Shown: positions 35,527-45,051, counted from the first letter of the stretch. The stretch is 64,000 bases of DNA from Motiliproteus sp036960175 (GCA_036960175.1 JBALWH010000007.1:58636-122635); one strand, 5' to 3'. A program made the numbers and translations. Notes: a model not told the origin generated them from the sequence alone.

Positions 35527-35837
35527 TCCTAAGCGAACAGGGTGTCCTTGTTTATTTTCTGATAAGGATGCTCTAGCTGAATCGGTCTTTCGTATTAATG
35601 TAATTTAGCATCAACCTAACCATGGGTTTTTATTGTCTGTAAGGTATTATCGGTGGTTATCAAGCTGTGGTGGGTTTAACTACTACGGTTATCGAGGAAA
35701 GTCGGTCGTCTTCTATTGGGAAAAGGGATTTTTCTTAATTCTAAAATCCTTTTGCCTCCTGTATGCGCCTTTCCTATGTGTTTTAACGCGTCATTACGAC
35801 GTTAAAAACGCTATATCCATTACATAAGGAGATGGGG
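35527..35837. other. Intergenic region, AT-rich, no gene
   Basis: A 311-base gap between the chemoreceptor and a lipoprotein gene. It carries AT-rich promoter-like sequence and the lipoprotein's AAGGAG ribosome site (35826-35831). The 64-codon ORF at 35633-35827 has no ribosome site and no recognisable sequence. Confidence 0.4.
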
Positions 35838-36452
35838 ATGTACAGGAAAGTAAAAGTAGTTGTGGTCATGGTGTTGTTTGTTTTTTGCAATGCTTGCACT
35901 GCTCCGATGACGAAAGTTGACGTTGGTGAGATAAACACTGTCGGCATCGTGAATAATTTTCCGAATTATCCGCACTTCTCAATTGTCCGCACAACTGCGT
36001 ATAACAATGATTATGATGTCATTAGAGATCACCGATACAATGAAAAACTGCTTGACGTTGTTCTAGGCTATTTGCAAAAAAAAGGCTTTGATACGGTTGT
36101 CTTAAAAGATAAAGACGAAGCAGGGAAAGAGAGCGTAGATCTTTTACTGGAGCTGACCCCTCGAGATATGGACAGCATGCCAGGAACATATGGCTATGGT
36201 GTGAATCAGCGCTCTTTTACGGATGAGAAAAGCAACCCTATTGTTTATGTCGCGTTGAATATTGGGCCATATCTTAACGGTGTTAGTCAGGGTGACTCGT
36301 TTTATCACGAAGGTATTCAGCAGGTTAATATAGAAAATCTACCCAAAAAATGGGAAATGCTTACTGAAGAACAAAAGCATTTAGTGGAAGGCTCTCTCAA
36401 TCATCAAATAGAGAAAACAGTCTCTGAACTTTTGGTTAAGGTCGGCCTATAA
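35838..36452 (+). CDS. Putative lipoprotein of unknown function
   Basis: About 204 residues from the ATG at 35838, with AAGGAG 6 bases upstream; the ATG at 35832 is too close to that site. The N-terminal signal ends FCNAC, a loose lipobox. The mature protein has alternating strands and helices and no family I recognise; LLLELTPRD and PIVYVALNIGPYLNG are the most distinctive segments. Its base composition is clearly richer in A and T than the flanking genes, and it stands alone, so recent acquisition is possible. Confidence 0.65.
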   Translation: MYRKVKVVVVMVLFVFCNACTAPMTKVDVGEINTVGIVNNFPNYPHFSIVRTTAYNNDYDVIRDHRYNEKLLDVVLGYLQKKGFDTVVLKDKDEAGKESVDLLLELTPRDMDSMPGTYGYGVNQRSFTDEKSNPIVYVALNIGPYLNGVSQGDSFYHEGIQQVNIENLPKKWEMLTEEQKHLVEGSLNHQIEKTVSELLVKVGL

Positions 36453-36510
36453 AAACCAATCCCTAGGGCGCACGAATTCAACTCCTAAGGGCGACACTCT
36501 CCTATTCAGT

Positions 36511-36556
36511 CTGAGCCAAGGCATTTCCTTGGTCTCAGGTTTAATCTCTTTTCTGC
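36511..36556 (+). terminator. Possible weak terminator
   Basis: CTGAGCCAAGG and CCTTGGTCTCAG form a stem with one bulged T and a 5-base loop (36522-36526). A loose T-rich stretch follows near 36541-36552 rather than a clean T-run. It may end the lipoprotein transcript. Confidence 0.35.
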
Positions 36557-36568
36557 TGGCCGTCAGGC

Positions 36569-36595
36569 AAAAAAGCAGGGCGCGGATACGCCCTG
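36569..36595 (-). terminator. Intrinsic terminator for the flavin-binding protein gene
   Basis: On the minus strand, CAGGGCG and CGCCCTG form a perfect 7-bp stem with a 6-base loop, followed by a T-run (AAAAAA at 36569-36574 on the plus strand). It lies just past the stop of the 36619-37272 gene. Confidence 0.85.
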
Positions 36596-36618
36596 ATTGA
36601 CGCTTGATCTCTGTCGTC

Positions 36619-37272
36619 CTAGGTTAACGGAACCTCAGGGGCAGAGTGATTGCTTGCTAACCGCGGACAAGCTTCAGGATCTCCCCAGTGTCTCTGCAGG
36701 GGCAGTACTCCCGCCCAAATAGGCCAATCGTAATCTGCTTCGTCGTCACTGGGAGGGGCTGCCCGGACCTTGGCCGATCCTTCATCAATGGCCATCGACA
36801 TGATACCGGTGGCCTTTAATTCGTTGTCCTGCATTGGCCGCAAGTGAGGCCAGCGCCCAGGTGCAATGCGTTCTATAAAAATCTCCAGCTGACGGGCTTT
36901 CTGCTCTGGGTCGGTTAACAGTTCAGGCTCACCGAATAGCATGACCGAGCGGTAGTTAACCGAGTGGTGAAAGGCGGAACGGGCCAGCACCAAGCCATCC
37001 AGTAATGTCAGCGTTAAACACACCGGTTGGCTGGTTACGCCCGCCGTCATGCGGCCGGTGGATGCTCCATGCCAGTAAATACGATCGCCATCACGCCAGT
37101 GTGAAGTGGGGAGCACAAAGGGGCGACCATCCATGCTCAGACCCAGATACGCCACCATGGCTTCATCGATAATCTGGTACACCAGCTTGCGATCATAACT
37201 GGCGCGCTTGCGGCCGCGTTTGATCTTGGATTGGGGGGTGATCCGCAACTTCTCAGGGGGCTGTTGGCTCAT
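36619..37272 (-). CDS. Pyridoxamine 5'-phosphate oxidase-like flavin-binding protein
   Basis: A 217-residue protein of the split-barrel FMN-binding group, with segments MDGRPFVLPTSHWRDGDRIYWHGAS and SAFHHSVNYRSVMLFG typical of PNPOx-like proteins. It probably binds FMN or a related cofactor; whether it oxidises pyridoxal-type compounds is unknown. It is divergent from a MocR regulator, an arrangement often seen when the MocR protein controls vitamin B6 or amine-related genes. A terminator follows. Confidence 0.85.
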   Translation of the reverse strand: MSQQPPEKLRITPQSKIKRGRKRASYDRKLVYQIIDEAMVAYLGLSMDGRPFVLPTSHWRDGDRIYWHGASTGRMTAGVTSQPVCLTLTLLDGLVLARSAFHHSVNYRSVMLFGEPELLTDPEQKARQLEIFIERIAPGRWPHLRPMQDNELKATGIMSMAIDEGSAKVRAAPPSDDEADYDWPIWAGVLPLQRHWGDPEACPRLASNHSAPEVPLT

Positions 37273-37392
37273 CTGCTTGGTCCTTCAATATCGCATTAAC
37301 GGCCGCGCTCTAATGGCGACCACTATTGCTATACTAGGACTCGTCTGGTATTTCATAAATATCCAGTTTTTATTGTTTTGGAGATACCAGTT
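37273..37392. promoter_or_regulatory. Divergent promoter between flavin-binding and MocR genes
   Basis: A 120-base region that must carry both promoters. TATACT at 37330-37335 is a good -10 candidate for the MocR side. A near-palindrome, CTGGTATTT ... AAATATCCAG (37345-37366), could be an operator. GGAGA at 37381-37385 is the ribosome site for the GTG start at 37393. Confidence 0.4.
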
Positions 37393-38853
37393 GTGAGTCT
37401 TGAAGATGATCTGGCTACCCTCAGTTTTAATACCGACAGTGCCGAAGGGCGGCCTATCTATCAGCAGTTGGCGAGCCATCTTCGGCAGCTGATCAAATCT
37501 GCCCGGCTTTCCCCTCAGGAGCGTCTTCCCTCCAGCCGCAAATTGGCTTTGCAGCTGGGTATATCCCGTACCTCTACCCTCAATGCCTATGACCAACTGG
37601 TGGCCGAAGGCTTGCTGATTACCCGTCCGGCATCCGGCGTATTTGTGTCTGCATTGGCGGATGCGGCAAACACCAGCGTTGCGGTGGTAAGCGACCCCGT
37701 TAGTGGCGATGATCAAGCAATCCAGCAAATAGCTTCCGTCGAGGCAGGCGGTATCTTCGATGGCGGACCTGACGTTGAGCAGTTTCCATTTAGTGAATGG
37801 TCTCGCTCTTTAGCCAAGGTCTGGCGCCGTCCCGACCCGGCGCTGCTGCGGGACCGTCATCCCGGTGGCTACTGGCCATTACGGCAAGCTGTTTGTCGTT
37901 TTGTTAAGGCCGTCAGAGGCGTTGATTGTCGTCCGCAGCAGGTGATTATCACCGCCGGTAATCGTGATGCTCTGAGCCTGATTGGGCAGTTGTTATTGCA
38001 ACAGGGCGATACAGTGGTGCTGGAAAATCCCTGTTATCCACCCTTGCGACATGGCCTGCTGGGACAAGGGGCGAAGCTGCAACATTGTGATGTGGATGCC
38101 GAAGGTATGGGATTACCAAAGGGCAGCGCAACGTTGGCTTGGATGACGCCAGCGCGACAGTATCCGTTGGCGATGACCATGACCACCCAACGGCGTTTAG
38201 ATTGGTTAGATTACAGTAGGCAGCAGCAGTGCTGGCTGCTGGAAGATGACTATGACGCTGAGTTTCATTACCGCAAAGCGCCGCTGGCAACGCTGTTCAG
38301 TATGGCCTCTCAGCTTTACGCGCCAGAGCAGCAACGGGTGGTTTTCGTGGGAAGCTTTTCTAAGCTAATGTTCAGAACCCTGCGGATCGGTTACCTGATC
38401 CTGCCTGAAGTCTTAGTCGAACCGGCTATTGAAGTACAAAATCGGTTGGGAACTCTGGCGTCGGTACCGGTCCAGCCGGCCTTGGCCGATTTTCTCGGTC
38501 ACCGTCGTTTTGCCAGCCACTTGCGGCGAATGCGGCGTTGTTACCAGCAACGGCGAGATTACCTGCACGGTTTGTTGCAAGAGCACCTGGGCGATTATGT
38601 GCAAACTGAGTTACCCGATGGCGGCATGCACCTGCTGGCTCGGTTGAAGAGCGGAGGTAGTCATGTGGATGATCGCGGCTTGGAGCAGCAGCTGGCTAAG
38701 CAGGGGATTTATGCGCCAGCGTTGTCCCGGCACTACGCTTTCGACGAGCAAATGACGTCAGAGCAAGGGCTGTTGTTGGGATTCTCCGGGACGCCTGAAG
38801 GTGATCTAGAGCATGGCGTAAAGCAGCTACAGCAGCGACTGCTACACAGTTAA
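37393..38853 (+). CDS. MocR-family regulator (GntR domain fused to aminotransferase)
   Basis: About 486 residues from the GTG at 37393; TTG at 37378 is an alternative. The N-terminal GntR winged helix (about 20-85) has QQLASHLRQLIKSARLSPQERLPSSRKLA, and the C-terminal part is a fold-type I aminotransferase with EDDYDAEFHY near residue 295 and the PLP lysine region FVGSFSKLMF near residues 325-333. MocR proteins sense PLP or amino compounds and activate divergent genes. Here the divergent PNPOx-like gene is the likely target. Confidence 0.92.
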   Translation: MSLEDDLATLSFNTDSAEGRPIYQQLASHLRQLIKSARLSPQERLPSSRKLALQLGISRTSTLNAYDQLVAEGLLITRPASGVFVSALADAANTSVAVVSDPVSGDDQAIQQIASVEAGGIFDGGPDVEQFPFSEWSRSLAKVWRRPDPALLRDRHPGGYWPLRQAVCRFVKAVRGVDCRPQQVIITAGNRDALSLIGQLLLQQGDTVVLENPCYPPLRHGLLGQGAKLQHCDVDAEGMGLPKGSATLAWMTPARQYPLAMTMTTQRRLDWLDYSRQQQCWLLEDDYDAEFHYRKAPLATLFSMASQLYAPEQQRVVFVGSFSKLMFRTLRIGYLILPEVLVEPAIEVQNRLGTLASVPVQPALADFLGHRRFASHLRRMRRCYQQRRDYLHGLLQEHLGDYVQTELPDGGMHLLARLKSGGSHVDDRGLEQQLAKQGIYAPALSRHYAFDEQMTSEQGLLLGFSGTPEGDLEHGVKQLQQRLLHS

Positions 38854-38935
38854 TCACGGAGCAACGAGGTGTTGTGAGCTAATGGCCTCGTTTCTGGGAC
38901 GGGCGAACTGAAACTCTCATGGGAATACTACTTAT

Positions 38936-39169
38936 TTACTCGCTTGAAACCACGGAAGTCAGCTGCTGCTTATTGTTCAGCCGATCGATATATGACTGCA
39001 TCGAATCTAAATTGAACCTGTCTTCGAGCCCCTGGACTTGCAGTGCTCTGTTCTCTGCCGCTAATTCAGCGTAGATACGGTACTGCGCATAATTCATCCC
39101 CAGCGTCAGGACAAAAAGCAGTGCGATAACAACAAGTGCATCCAGGTGCAGTACAAATTTTCTTTTCAA
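38936..39169 (-). CDS. Small single-pass membrane protein with coiled coil
   Basis: A 77-residue protein starting at TTG. One transmembrane helix (about residues 10-28) is followed by a predicted coiled coil (about 32-68). There is no recognised family. It might be a FtsB/FtsL-like or signalling peptide by shape, but nothing in the neighbours supports that. It lies between the MocR and YadG-type genes. Confidence 0.45.
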   Translation of the reverse strand: MKRKFVLHLDALVVIALLFVLTLGMNYAQYRIYAELAAENRALQVQGLEDRFNLDSMQSYIDRLNNKQQLTSVVSSE

Positions 39170-39333
39170 CAGTTTATCTCTTCATCGGGTGCGCGGGCCT
39201 GTGACAGCTTTGTATCACCCTGCATTCAAGCCTGATACGCACTGAAGACAGAGTCTAGCAAGGGCCGGCGCCAGAAGAGATGAATTAATCGTTATCTAAT
39301 GATGTACAACAAAAAAATAGCGTTTGCTGTCTG

Positions 39334-39356
39334 ATTGTTCGCCTATTGTGAACAAT
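39334..39356. promoter_or_regulatory. Inverted repeat upstream of ABC transporter genes
   Basis: ATTGTTC and GAACAAT are a perfect 7-bp inverted repeat with a 9-base spacer, about 93 bases before the ABC ATPase start. This resembles a TetR-type operator. No candidate regulator gene is adjacent, so function is inference. Confidence 0.4.
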
Positions 39357-39448
39357 GATTTCCCTTGTGCAGGGCTATTCCTTATCGGTGAGAGCGACTA
39401 GCATGTGGGGCAACAATAGCTCCCAGCCATTGGGAACAAGGATACAGA

Positions 39449-40372
39449 ATGCAAAGCATTATCTCCGTTAAGGATATTAGCAAGACCTACGATTCCGGAT
39501 TCACGGCGTTGCGCAATATCAATCTGGATATTCAGCGGGGTGAGATCTTTGCGCTGCTGGGCCCGAACGGTGCGGGCAAAACCACACTGATCAGTATCAT
39601 CTGCGGTATCGTTAATCCCAGCCAAGGGCGTGTGACCGCAGATGGCCATGACATTATCAGTGCCTACCGGTCCGCCCGCAGCAAGATTGGGCTGGTGCCG
39701 CAAGAGCTCTCTACCGACGCTTTTGAAAGCGTCTGGGCCACCGTGACTTTTAGTCGCGGCCTGTTTGGTAAAGCGCCTAATCCGGAGTATATCCAACAGC
39801 TGCTGCGACAACTGTCACTGTGGGATAAGAAAGACGCCAAGATCCGCGAGTTGTCCGGTGGCATGAAACGTCGGGTGATGATCGCCAAGGCACTGTCCCA
39901 TGAGCCTGAAATCCTGTTCCTGGATGAACCCACCGCCGGGGTCGATGTCGAGCTACGTCGGGATATGTGGGACATGGTGCGAGAGCTGCGCGAGCGCGGC
40001 GTCACTATTATTCTGACCACCCATTACATCGAAGAAGCCGAAGAGATGGCGGATCGCATCGGTGTGATCAATAAAGGCGAACTGATTCTGGTGCAGGATA
40101 AGGTTGAGCTGATGGCGAAACTGGGTAAGAAGCAGCTTAACGTGCATCTGCAAACGCCGTTGTCGGAACTGCCGGTGGACTTGCAGCCCTATAATCTGCA
40201 ACTCGATGATGATGGCCATGTGCTGGTCTACAGCTACGATATTCAGCAACACCAAAATGGTATCGCTGAGCTATTACGCAAGCTCGGTGAACTGGGGTTG
40301 GAGGTGAAAGATCTGCACTCCAGTGAGAGCTCTCTTGAAGATATCTTCGTTAATCTGGTGAGGGAGGCTTAA
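39449..40372 (+). CDS. ABC transporter ATP-binding protein (YadG-like)
   Basis: A 307-residue ATPase. Walker A is GPNGAGKT (about 38-45), the Q-loop is in LVPQELS, the signature is LSGGMKRR, and Walker B is ILFLDEPTAGVD with a following THYIEEAEEM. The C-terminal extension and EDIFVNLVREA end match the exporters of the YadG/DrrA kind. It pairs with the permease that begins 1 base after its stop. The substrate is unknown. Confidence 0.93.
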   Translation: MQSIISVKDISKTYDSGFTALRNINLDIQRGEIFALLGPNGAGKTTLISIICGIVNPSQGRVTADGHDIISAYRSARSKIGLVPQELSTDAFESVWATVTFSRGLFGKAPNPEYIQQLLRQLSLWDKKDAKIRELSGGMKRRVMIAKALSHEPEILFLDEPTAGVDVELRRDMWDMVRELRERGVTIILTTHYIEEAEEMADRIGVINKGELILVQDKVELMAKLGKKQLNVHLQTPLSELPVDLQPYNLQLDDDGHVLVYSYDIQQHQNGIAELLRKLGELGLEVKDLHSSESSLEDIFVNLVREA

Positions 40373-40373
40373 G

Positions 40374-41135
40374 ATGAATTTCTACGGTATTCAGGCCATT
40401 TACAAATTCGAAATGGCCCGCACCTGGCGCACGCTGATGCAGAGCATTGCCTCACCGGTGCTGTCTACGTCGCTCTATTTTATCGTCTTCGGCACCGCCA
40501 TAGGTTCACGCATGGGGGAGATCGACGGCATCAGCTACGGGGCTTTTATTATTCCCGGTCTGGTGATGCTGTCTTTGCTTAGTGAGAGTATGTCCAATGC
40601 CTCTTTTGGTATCTTCTTCCCGAAGTTTTCCGGCACTATCTATGAAGTGCTGTCGGCACCGGTATCGCCCTTCGAGATCGTTACTGGCTATGTTGGCGCA
40701 GCGGCCTCCAAGTCGGTGTTACTGGGCTTATTGATTCTCGCCACGGCACGGCTATTTGTCGACTACAGTATTGCCCATCCGCTGTGGATGCTGGCCTTCC
40801 TGATACTGACTGCGGTGACCTTCAGTCTGTTTGGATTTATCGTCGGCATCTGGGCCGATGACTTCCAGAAGCTGCAGATCATCCCGTTGATGGTGATCAC
40901 TCCGCTGACTTTTCTGGGCGGAGCTTTCTATTCCATCAGCATGTTGCCAGAGCCCTGGCAGACACTGACTTTATTCAACCCAGTGGTCTATCTGATCAGC
41001 GGCTTTCGTTGGGCCTTTTATGGCGTCGCCGACGTGAATGTCGTTGTCAGTCTGGGGATGACAATGCTGTTTCTGATGTTGTGTTTGGGGACTATCTGGT
41101 GGATTTTCCGTACCGGCTATCGAATTAAGTCTTAA
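40374..41135 (+). CDS. ABC-2 type permease (YadH-like)
   Basis: A 253-residue permease with six hydrophobic helices. The N-terminus (MNFYGIQAIYKFEMARTWRT) and YGAFIIPGLVMLSLLSES, plus the late FLGGAFYSISMLPEPW, match the YadH type of ABC-2 exporter. It begins 1 base after the ATPase gene, and its partner is clear. Such exporters move lipids, polysaccharides or drugs; the substrate is unknown here. Confidence 0.93.
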   Translation: MNFYGIQAIYKFEMARTWRTLMQSIASPVLSTSLYFIVFGTAIGSRMGEIDGISYGAFIIPGLVMLSLLSESMSNASFGIFFPKFSGTIYEVLSAPVSPFEIVTGYVGAAASKSVLLGLLILATARLFVDYSIAHPLWMLAFLILTAVTFSLFGFIVGIWADDFQKLQIIPLMVITPLTFLGGAFYSISMLPEPWQTLTLFNPVVYLISGFRWAFYGVADVNVVVSLGMTMLFLMLCLGTIWWIFRTGYRIKS

Positions 41136-41271
41136 TTGGTATCGCGGCTGCTTATTATTTAAACGCGCCAATTTTCTATGGCTTTGGTCTGTTTATGCCG
41201 CTCGGGGGAGGCGCTATGAATAGTGCTGCAGGTGGCGTGAGTTCCCGCCTAAGTGCAGGCCAATAATCGAA

Positions 41272-42171
41272 TCAGCGTAATGCTGCTGCTTGGACTTCCC
41301 GTGGTGTATCACCGAAAAAGCGTTTAAATTCGCGGCTGAACTGTGACGGGCTGCTGTAACCGACCTGATAACAGGCTTCGCTGGCTTGGTGACCATTGAG
41401 CAACATGGAGTGAGCCCGGTGCAGGCGCAGGTTTTTGACGAACTGCATCGGCGACATAGAGGTAGCCTGTTTGAAGTGTTCGTGTAGGGATGAGGGGCTC
41501 ATGCTGGCTACGTCGGCGATGGCGTTTATATCCAGGGATTGCTGAAAATTGGTTTCTATAAAATGTACCACCGGCGCTATGCGGTTGGCACCGACATGAT
41601 TGGTGACGCAGTTTCTGAGCAGGTGTCCATTGGGGCCTTTTAGGACTTCGTAAAATATCTCCCGTTGCAGACTGGGTCCCAGGATCTGCCGATCCAGGGG
41701 TTGCTCAATACACTCAAGCAAACGAATCAGGCAGTCGCTGAGCCGTGTCGTTAAAGCGCTGGACATAATGATGTCGGTGCTTTCCGGCGGCGCGATGGAA
41801 TTCCCCGTCTGCCCCATTTCCAGCATCAGTTGGCTGACCACGGTGCGATCTGCTTTGATGGCTAACCCCAGGTACGGCTGCTCTGGCCCCACTTGCTGTA
41901 TTTCCGCTTCCATCGGCATGGTCAGGGAATTGATCAGGTAGTTGTCAGGATCATAACTGCGGGATTGATCACCGAAGAAAAGTTGCTTCCGGCCTTGAGC
42001 GACAATGCATATTGCGGGTTCATAAACCACTGGCATACGGGGCATGGTGGTTTCGGAGCGATACAGTGTCAGCCCTTCCACCGGCGTAGGGTTGGCCCCC
42101 TGCAGAGTGCTGAAACGGGCAATTACTTCTGCAAGCTTGGATCGGTATCTCATCACGCTTTCCTGAATCAT
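41272..42171 (-). CDS. AraC-family transcriptional regulator
   Basis: A 299-residue regulator with an AraC_N-type N-terminal domain (GRKQLFFGDQSRSYDPDNYLI, then LTMPMEAEI) and a C-terminal double helix-turn-helix (about 200-299). The latter includes VASMSPSSLHEHFKQATSMSP and VGYSSPSQFSREFKRFFG. It is divergent from the molybdenum hydroxylase operon, so it is the likely regulator of that operon in response to the enzyme's substrate. Confidence 0.92.
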   Translation of the reverse strand: MIQESVMRYRSKLAEVIARFSTLQGANPTPVEGLTLYRSETTMPRMPVVYEPAICIVAQGRKQLFFGDQSRSYDPDNYLINSLTMPMEAEIQQVGPEQPYLGLAIKADRTVVSQLMLEMGQTGNSIAPPESTDIIMSSALTTRLSDCLIRLLECIEQPLDRQILGPSLQREIFYEVLKGPNGHLLRNCVTNHVGANRIAPVVHFIETNFQQSLDINAIADVASMSPSSLHEHFKQATSMSPMQFVKNLRLHRAHSMLLNGHQASEACYQVGYSSPSQFSREFKRFFGDTPREVQAAALR

Positions 42172-42357
42172 AAGTGCCGGAGAATTATGGCATTGAGACT
42201 GGGCTTGTCTCCAGCATTGATCGAATAGTTTGTAGTTTTGTGCAAGTAGTCAGGAGGATTCGGCTAACTATTCTGCGCAAACGGGTCCATATTTCTATAA
42301 CGCTCATTTCCGGGTAATGGGCTTTACCGTATTTATAAAAAGTTTCAGGAGAGATCT

Positions 42358-42816
42358 ATGTCCGTCACTCTCAATGTTAATGGTGTTGAGCATCAGCTCG
42401 ATGCCGCTCCCGATACCCCCTTATTGTGGGTGATCCGGGATCATATCGAACTGACCGGCACCAAGTTTGGCTGCGGCATGTCGCTCTGCGGTGCCTGCAC
42501 AGTGCATCTCGATGGCCAGCCGGTACGTTCCTGCGTGACGCCATTGTCTGCGGCGCTGGGGAAGTCGATCACCACTATCGAAGGGCTTGAATCCGCGGCT
42601 GCCAAAGCCGTGCAGCAAGCCTGGACCGAACTGGAAGTGCCACAGTGTGGTTACTGTCAGTCCGGTCAGATTATGTCGGCCACGGCTCTGCTGGAAACCA
42701 ATAGCAGCCCCAGTGACCAGCAGATCGAAGCGGCCATGGCCGGCAATATCTGCCGTTGTGCCACTTATACCCGTATTCGTAAGGCCATTAAACAGGCCGC
42801 TGAGCAACTGAGTTGA
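42358..42816 (+). CDS. [2Fe-2S] subunit of a molybdenum hydroxylase (IorA-like)
   Basis: A 152-residue subunit that carries electrons from the molybdenum site. The plant-ferredoxin-type centre has cysteines C39, C44, C47 and C59; the second centre has C97, C100, C132 and C134. This is the small subunit form of isoquinoline 1-oxidoreductase and related aldehyde or N-heterocycle oxidoreductases. The molybdopterin subunit gene begins 10 bases after it. The substrate cannot be read from this subunit. Confidence 0.93.
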   Translation: MSVTLNVNGVEHQLDAAPDTPLLWVIRDHIELTGTKFGCGMSLCGACTVHLDGQPVRSCVTPLSAALGKSITTIEGLESAAAKAVQQAWTELEVPQCGYCQSGQIMSATALLETNSSPSDQQIEAAMAGNICRCATYTRIRKAIKQAAEQLS

Positions 42817-42826
42817 GGGCTGCAAC

Positions 42827-45043
42827 ATGATGCATAACAGATTTTCTCAGGGTGGCGAATTGAGCAATCCAGGCGCGGCAGCCACTACGGACAGGCGTGG
42901 CTTTTTAAAGCTAATCGGAGGTGTGGGAGCCGGACTGACATTGGCGATGAATGCACCGGTCAGTTTAGCTAAATCGGTTGTCAATACTGAGCCTATGCAA
43001 GATGCAGAAGGGCGTTTTGAGCCTAACGCCTTTATCCGTATTGCCAGTGATAACACTGTGACAGTAGTGATTAAACATCTGGAAATGGGGCAAGGCACCT
43101 TCACCGGCCTGGCCACTCTGGTGGCGGAAGAGCTGGATGCCGATTGGGCGCAGATCGAAACCGTCGGCGCACCGGCCGACACCGCGCGATACAAGAACCT
43201 GCACTGGGGTTCTCAGGGTACTGGCGGCAGTTCGGCTATTGCTAATTCCTTCGAGCAGATGCGTTTGGCGGGAGCTACGGCGAAACTGATGCTGGTTACC
43301 GCTGCAGCCAACCAATGGCAAGTTCCAGTGGCTGAAATAACCGTTAGCAAAGGAATTGTCAGTCATCACCTCTCGGGAAAATCAGCCCAGTTTGGTGAGT
43401 TAGCTGAAGCTGCCGCCAGTTTGCCGATGCCAGAAGAGGACAGCGTGTCGCTGAAGGATCCAAAAGATTTTGTATTGATTGGTCGCTCCATGCCTCGTAA
43501 AGACCGAGGCAAAACCGATGGCAGCGCTATTTTCACTCAGGATATAAAACTGCCGGGCATGCTCACCGCCCTGGTGGCTCACGCGCCCCGGTTCGGAGCC
43601 AAGGTGGTCAGTTTCAATGCCGATAAAACCCGTGCTATTGAAGCGGTGGTGGATGTCATTGAGATCCCCAGTGGGGTGGCGGTGCTGGCTAAAGACTACT
43701 GGTCTGCGAAGCAAGGTCGGGATCTGTTGCAGATCGATTGGGATGAGAGTCAGGCCTTCAAGAAGGGCTCGGATCAGCTGCTGGAGGAGTTTTATCAGCT
43801 GGCAGAAAAACCCGGACTGTTAGCACGCGATGATGGCGATACGGCGGCGGCATTGGCTGCTGCTGAGACAGTGATTGAGGCTAACTTTGAGTTTCCTTAT
43901 CTGGCCCACTCGCCGATGGAACCGATGAATTGCGTGGTCCTGGTTAATGATCAGGGTTGTGAGATCTGGAATGGCGAGCAGGTGCAGACCCTGGATCAAG
44001 CTAATGTAGCAGCGTTGTTGGGATTGGCGCCGGAGCAGGTGAAGATCAATATGCTGTTTGCCGGTGGTAGCTTCGGTCGTCGTGCTAATCCCCATTCTGA
44101 CTATGTGTTGGAAGCGGTGCATATTGCTAAAGCCAAACCCGGGCTGCCGGTGAAATTGGTGTGGAGCCGTGAAGACGATACCCGGGGTGGCTATTACCGG
44201 CCGATGTATCTGCACAAGGTTCGGGCCGGGTTGGATAAAAATGGTGTGCCGGTGGCCTGGCAGCAGCGTGTTGTCGGTCAGTCAATTATCACCGGAACCC
44301 CTTTCGAAGGCTTTATGGTCAAGGACGGTATCGATTCTACGTCGGTCGAAGGGGCCTCGACCTTGCCCTACGGCATCCCCAATCTGCAGGTCGATCTGCA
44401 TACTGTGGATCTGCCAGTGCCGGTGCAGTGGTGGCGTTCGGTGGGGCATACCCATACTGGTTTCTCCACTGAGGTGATGATCGATGAGCTGGCTCGTGCT
44501 GCCGGTAAAGATCCGGTGCAATTTCGCCTGGGCTTGCTGGGTGGCTTTCCCCGTCACTATGGCGTGCTGAAACTGGCTGCGGAAAAAGCTAACTGGGGCG
44601 AACCGTTGCCAAAGGGCTGGGGCCGTGGTGTGGCGGTGCATAAATCCTTCAATAGCTATGTGGCGCAGGTGGCCGAAGTCTCTTTGCAGGACGATGGCCG
44701 GTTTAAGGTGGAGCGTGTGGTCTGTGCGGTGGATTGCGGAGTGGCGGTGAATCCCGACGTGATCCGGGCACAGATGGAAGGGGGGATCGGATATGGCCTG
44801 TCACCGGCCTTGATGAGTGAGATACGCCTTGATGAGGGCAAGGTAGTGCAGTCTAATTTCCATGACTATGCGGTGCTGCGCATCGGCCAGATGCCGGAAG
44901 TAGAAGTGCATATTGTGCCATCGGCAGAACCGCCCACCGGGGTAGGGGAGCCCGGGGTTCCGCCTATTGCGCCGGCGGTGGCCAATGCGTTGTCAGCGCT
45001 GACGGGAAAGCGTTTCCATAAGCTACCCTTGAAGCTGGGTTAG
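42827..45043 (+). CDS. Molybdopterin-binding subunit of a molybdenum hydroxylase (IorB-like)
   Basis: A 738-residue subunit. An N-terminal twin-arginine signal (DRRGFLKL, R23-R24) implies export, folded and with its cofactor, to the periplasm or membrane face. LEMGQGTFTGLATLVAEEL, GGSFGRR and the late PTGVGEPGVPPIAPA region (active-site Glu near 708) match the isoquinoline 1-oxidoreductase/aldehyde oxidase beta family. There is no separate FAD subunit gene. It is followed by XdhC and a MocA-like gene, which supply the modified cofactor. Confidence 0.92.
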   Translation: MMHNRFSQGGELSNPGAAATTDRRGFLKLIGGVGAGLTLAMNAPVSLAKSVVNTEPMQDAEGRFEPNAFIRIASDNTVTVVIKHLEMGQGTFTGLATLVAEELDADWAQIETVGAPADTARYKNLHWGSQGTGGSSAIANSFEQMRLAGATAKLMLVTAAANQWQVPVAEITVSKGIVSHHLSGKSAQFGELAEAAASLPMPEEDSVSLKDPKDFVLIGRSMPRKDRGKTDGSAIFTQDIKLPGMLTALVAHAPRFGAKVVSFNADKTRAIEAVVDVIEIPSGVAVLAKDYWSAKQGRDLLQIDWDESQAFKKGSDQLLEEFYQLAEKPGLLARDDGDTAAALAAAETVIEANFEFPYLAHSPMEPMNCVVLVNDQGCEIWNGEQVQTLDQANVAALLGLAPEQVKINMLFAGGSFGRRANPHSDYVLEAVHIAKAKPGLPVKLVWSREDDTRGGYYRPMYLHKVRAGLDKNGVPVAWQQRVVGQSIITGTPFEGFMVKDGIDSTSVEGASTLPYGIPNLQVDLHTVDLPVPVQWWRSVGHTHTGFSTEVMIDELARAAGKDPVQFRLGLLGGFPRHYGVLKLAAEKANWGEPLPKGWGRGVAVHKSFNSYVAQVAEVSLQDDGRFKVERVVCAVDCGVAVNPDVIRAQMEGGIGYGLSPALMSEIRLDEGKVVQSNFHDYAVLRIGQMPEVEVHIVPSAEPPTGVGEPGVPPIAPAVANALSALTGKRFHKLPLKLG

Positions 45044-45051
45044 CGGTCATC

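Noticed and set aside
35633..35827. 64-codon ORF before the lipoprotein gene
   Set aside because: No ribosome site and an unusual, aromatic-rich composition; likely noncoding leader.
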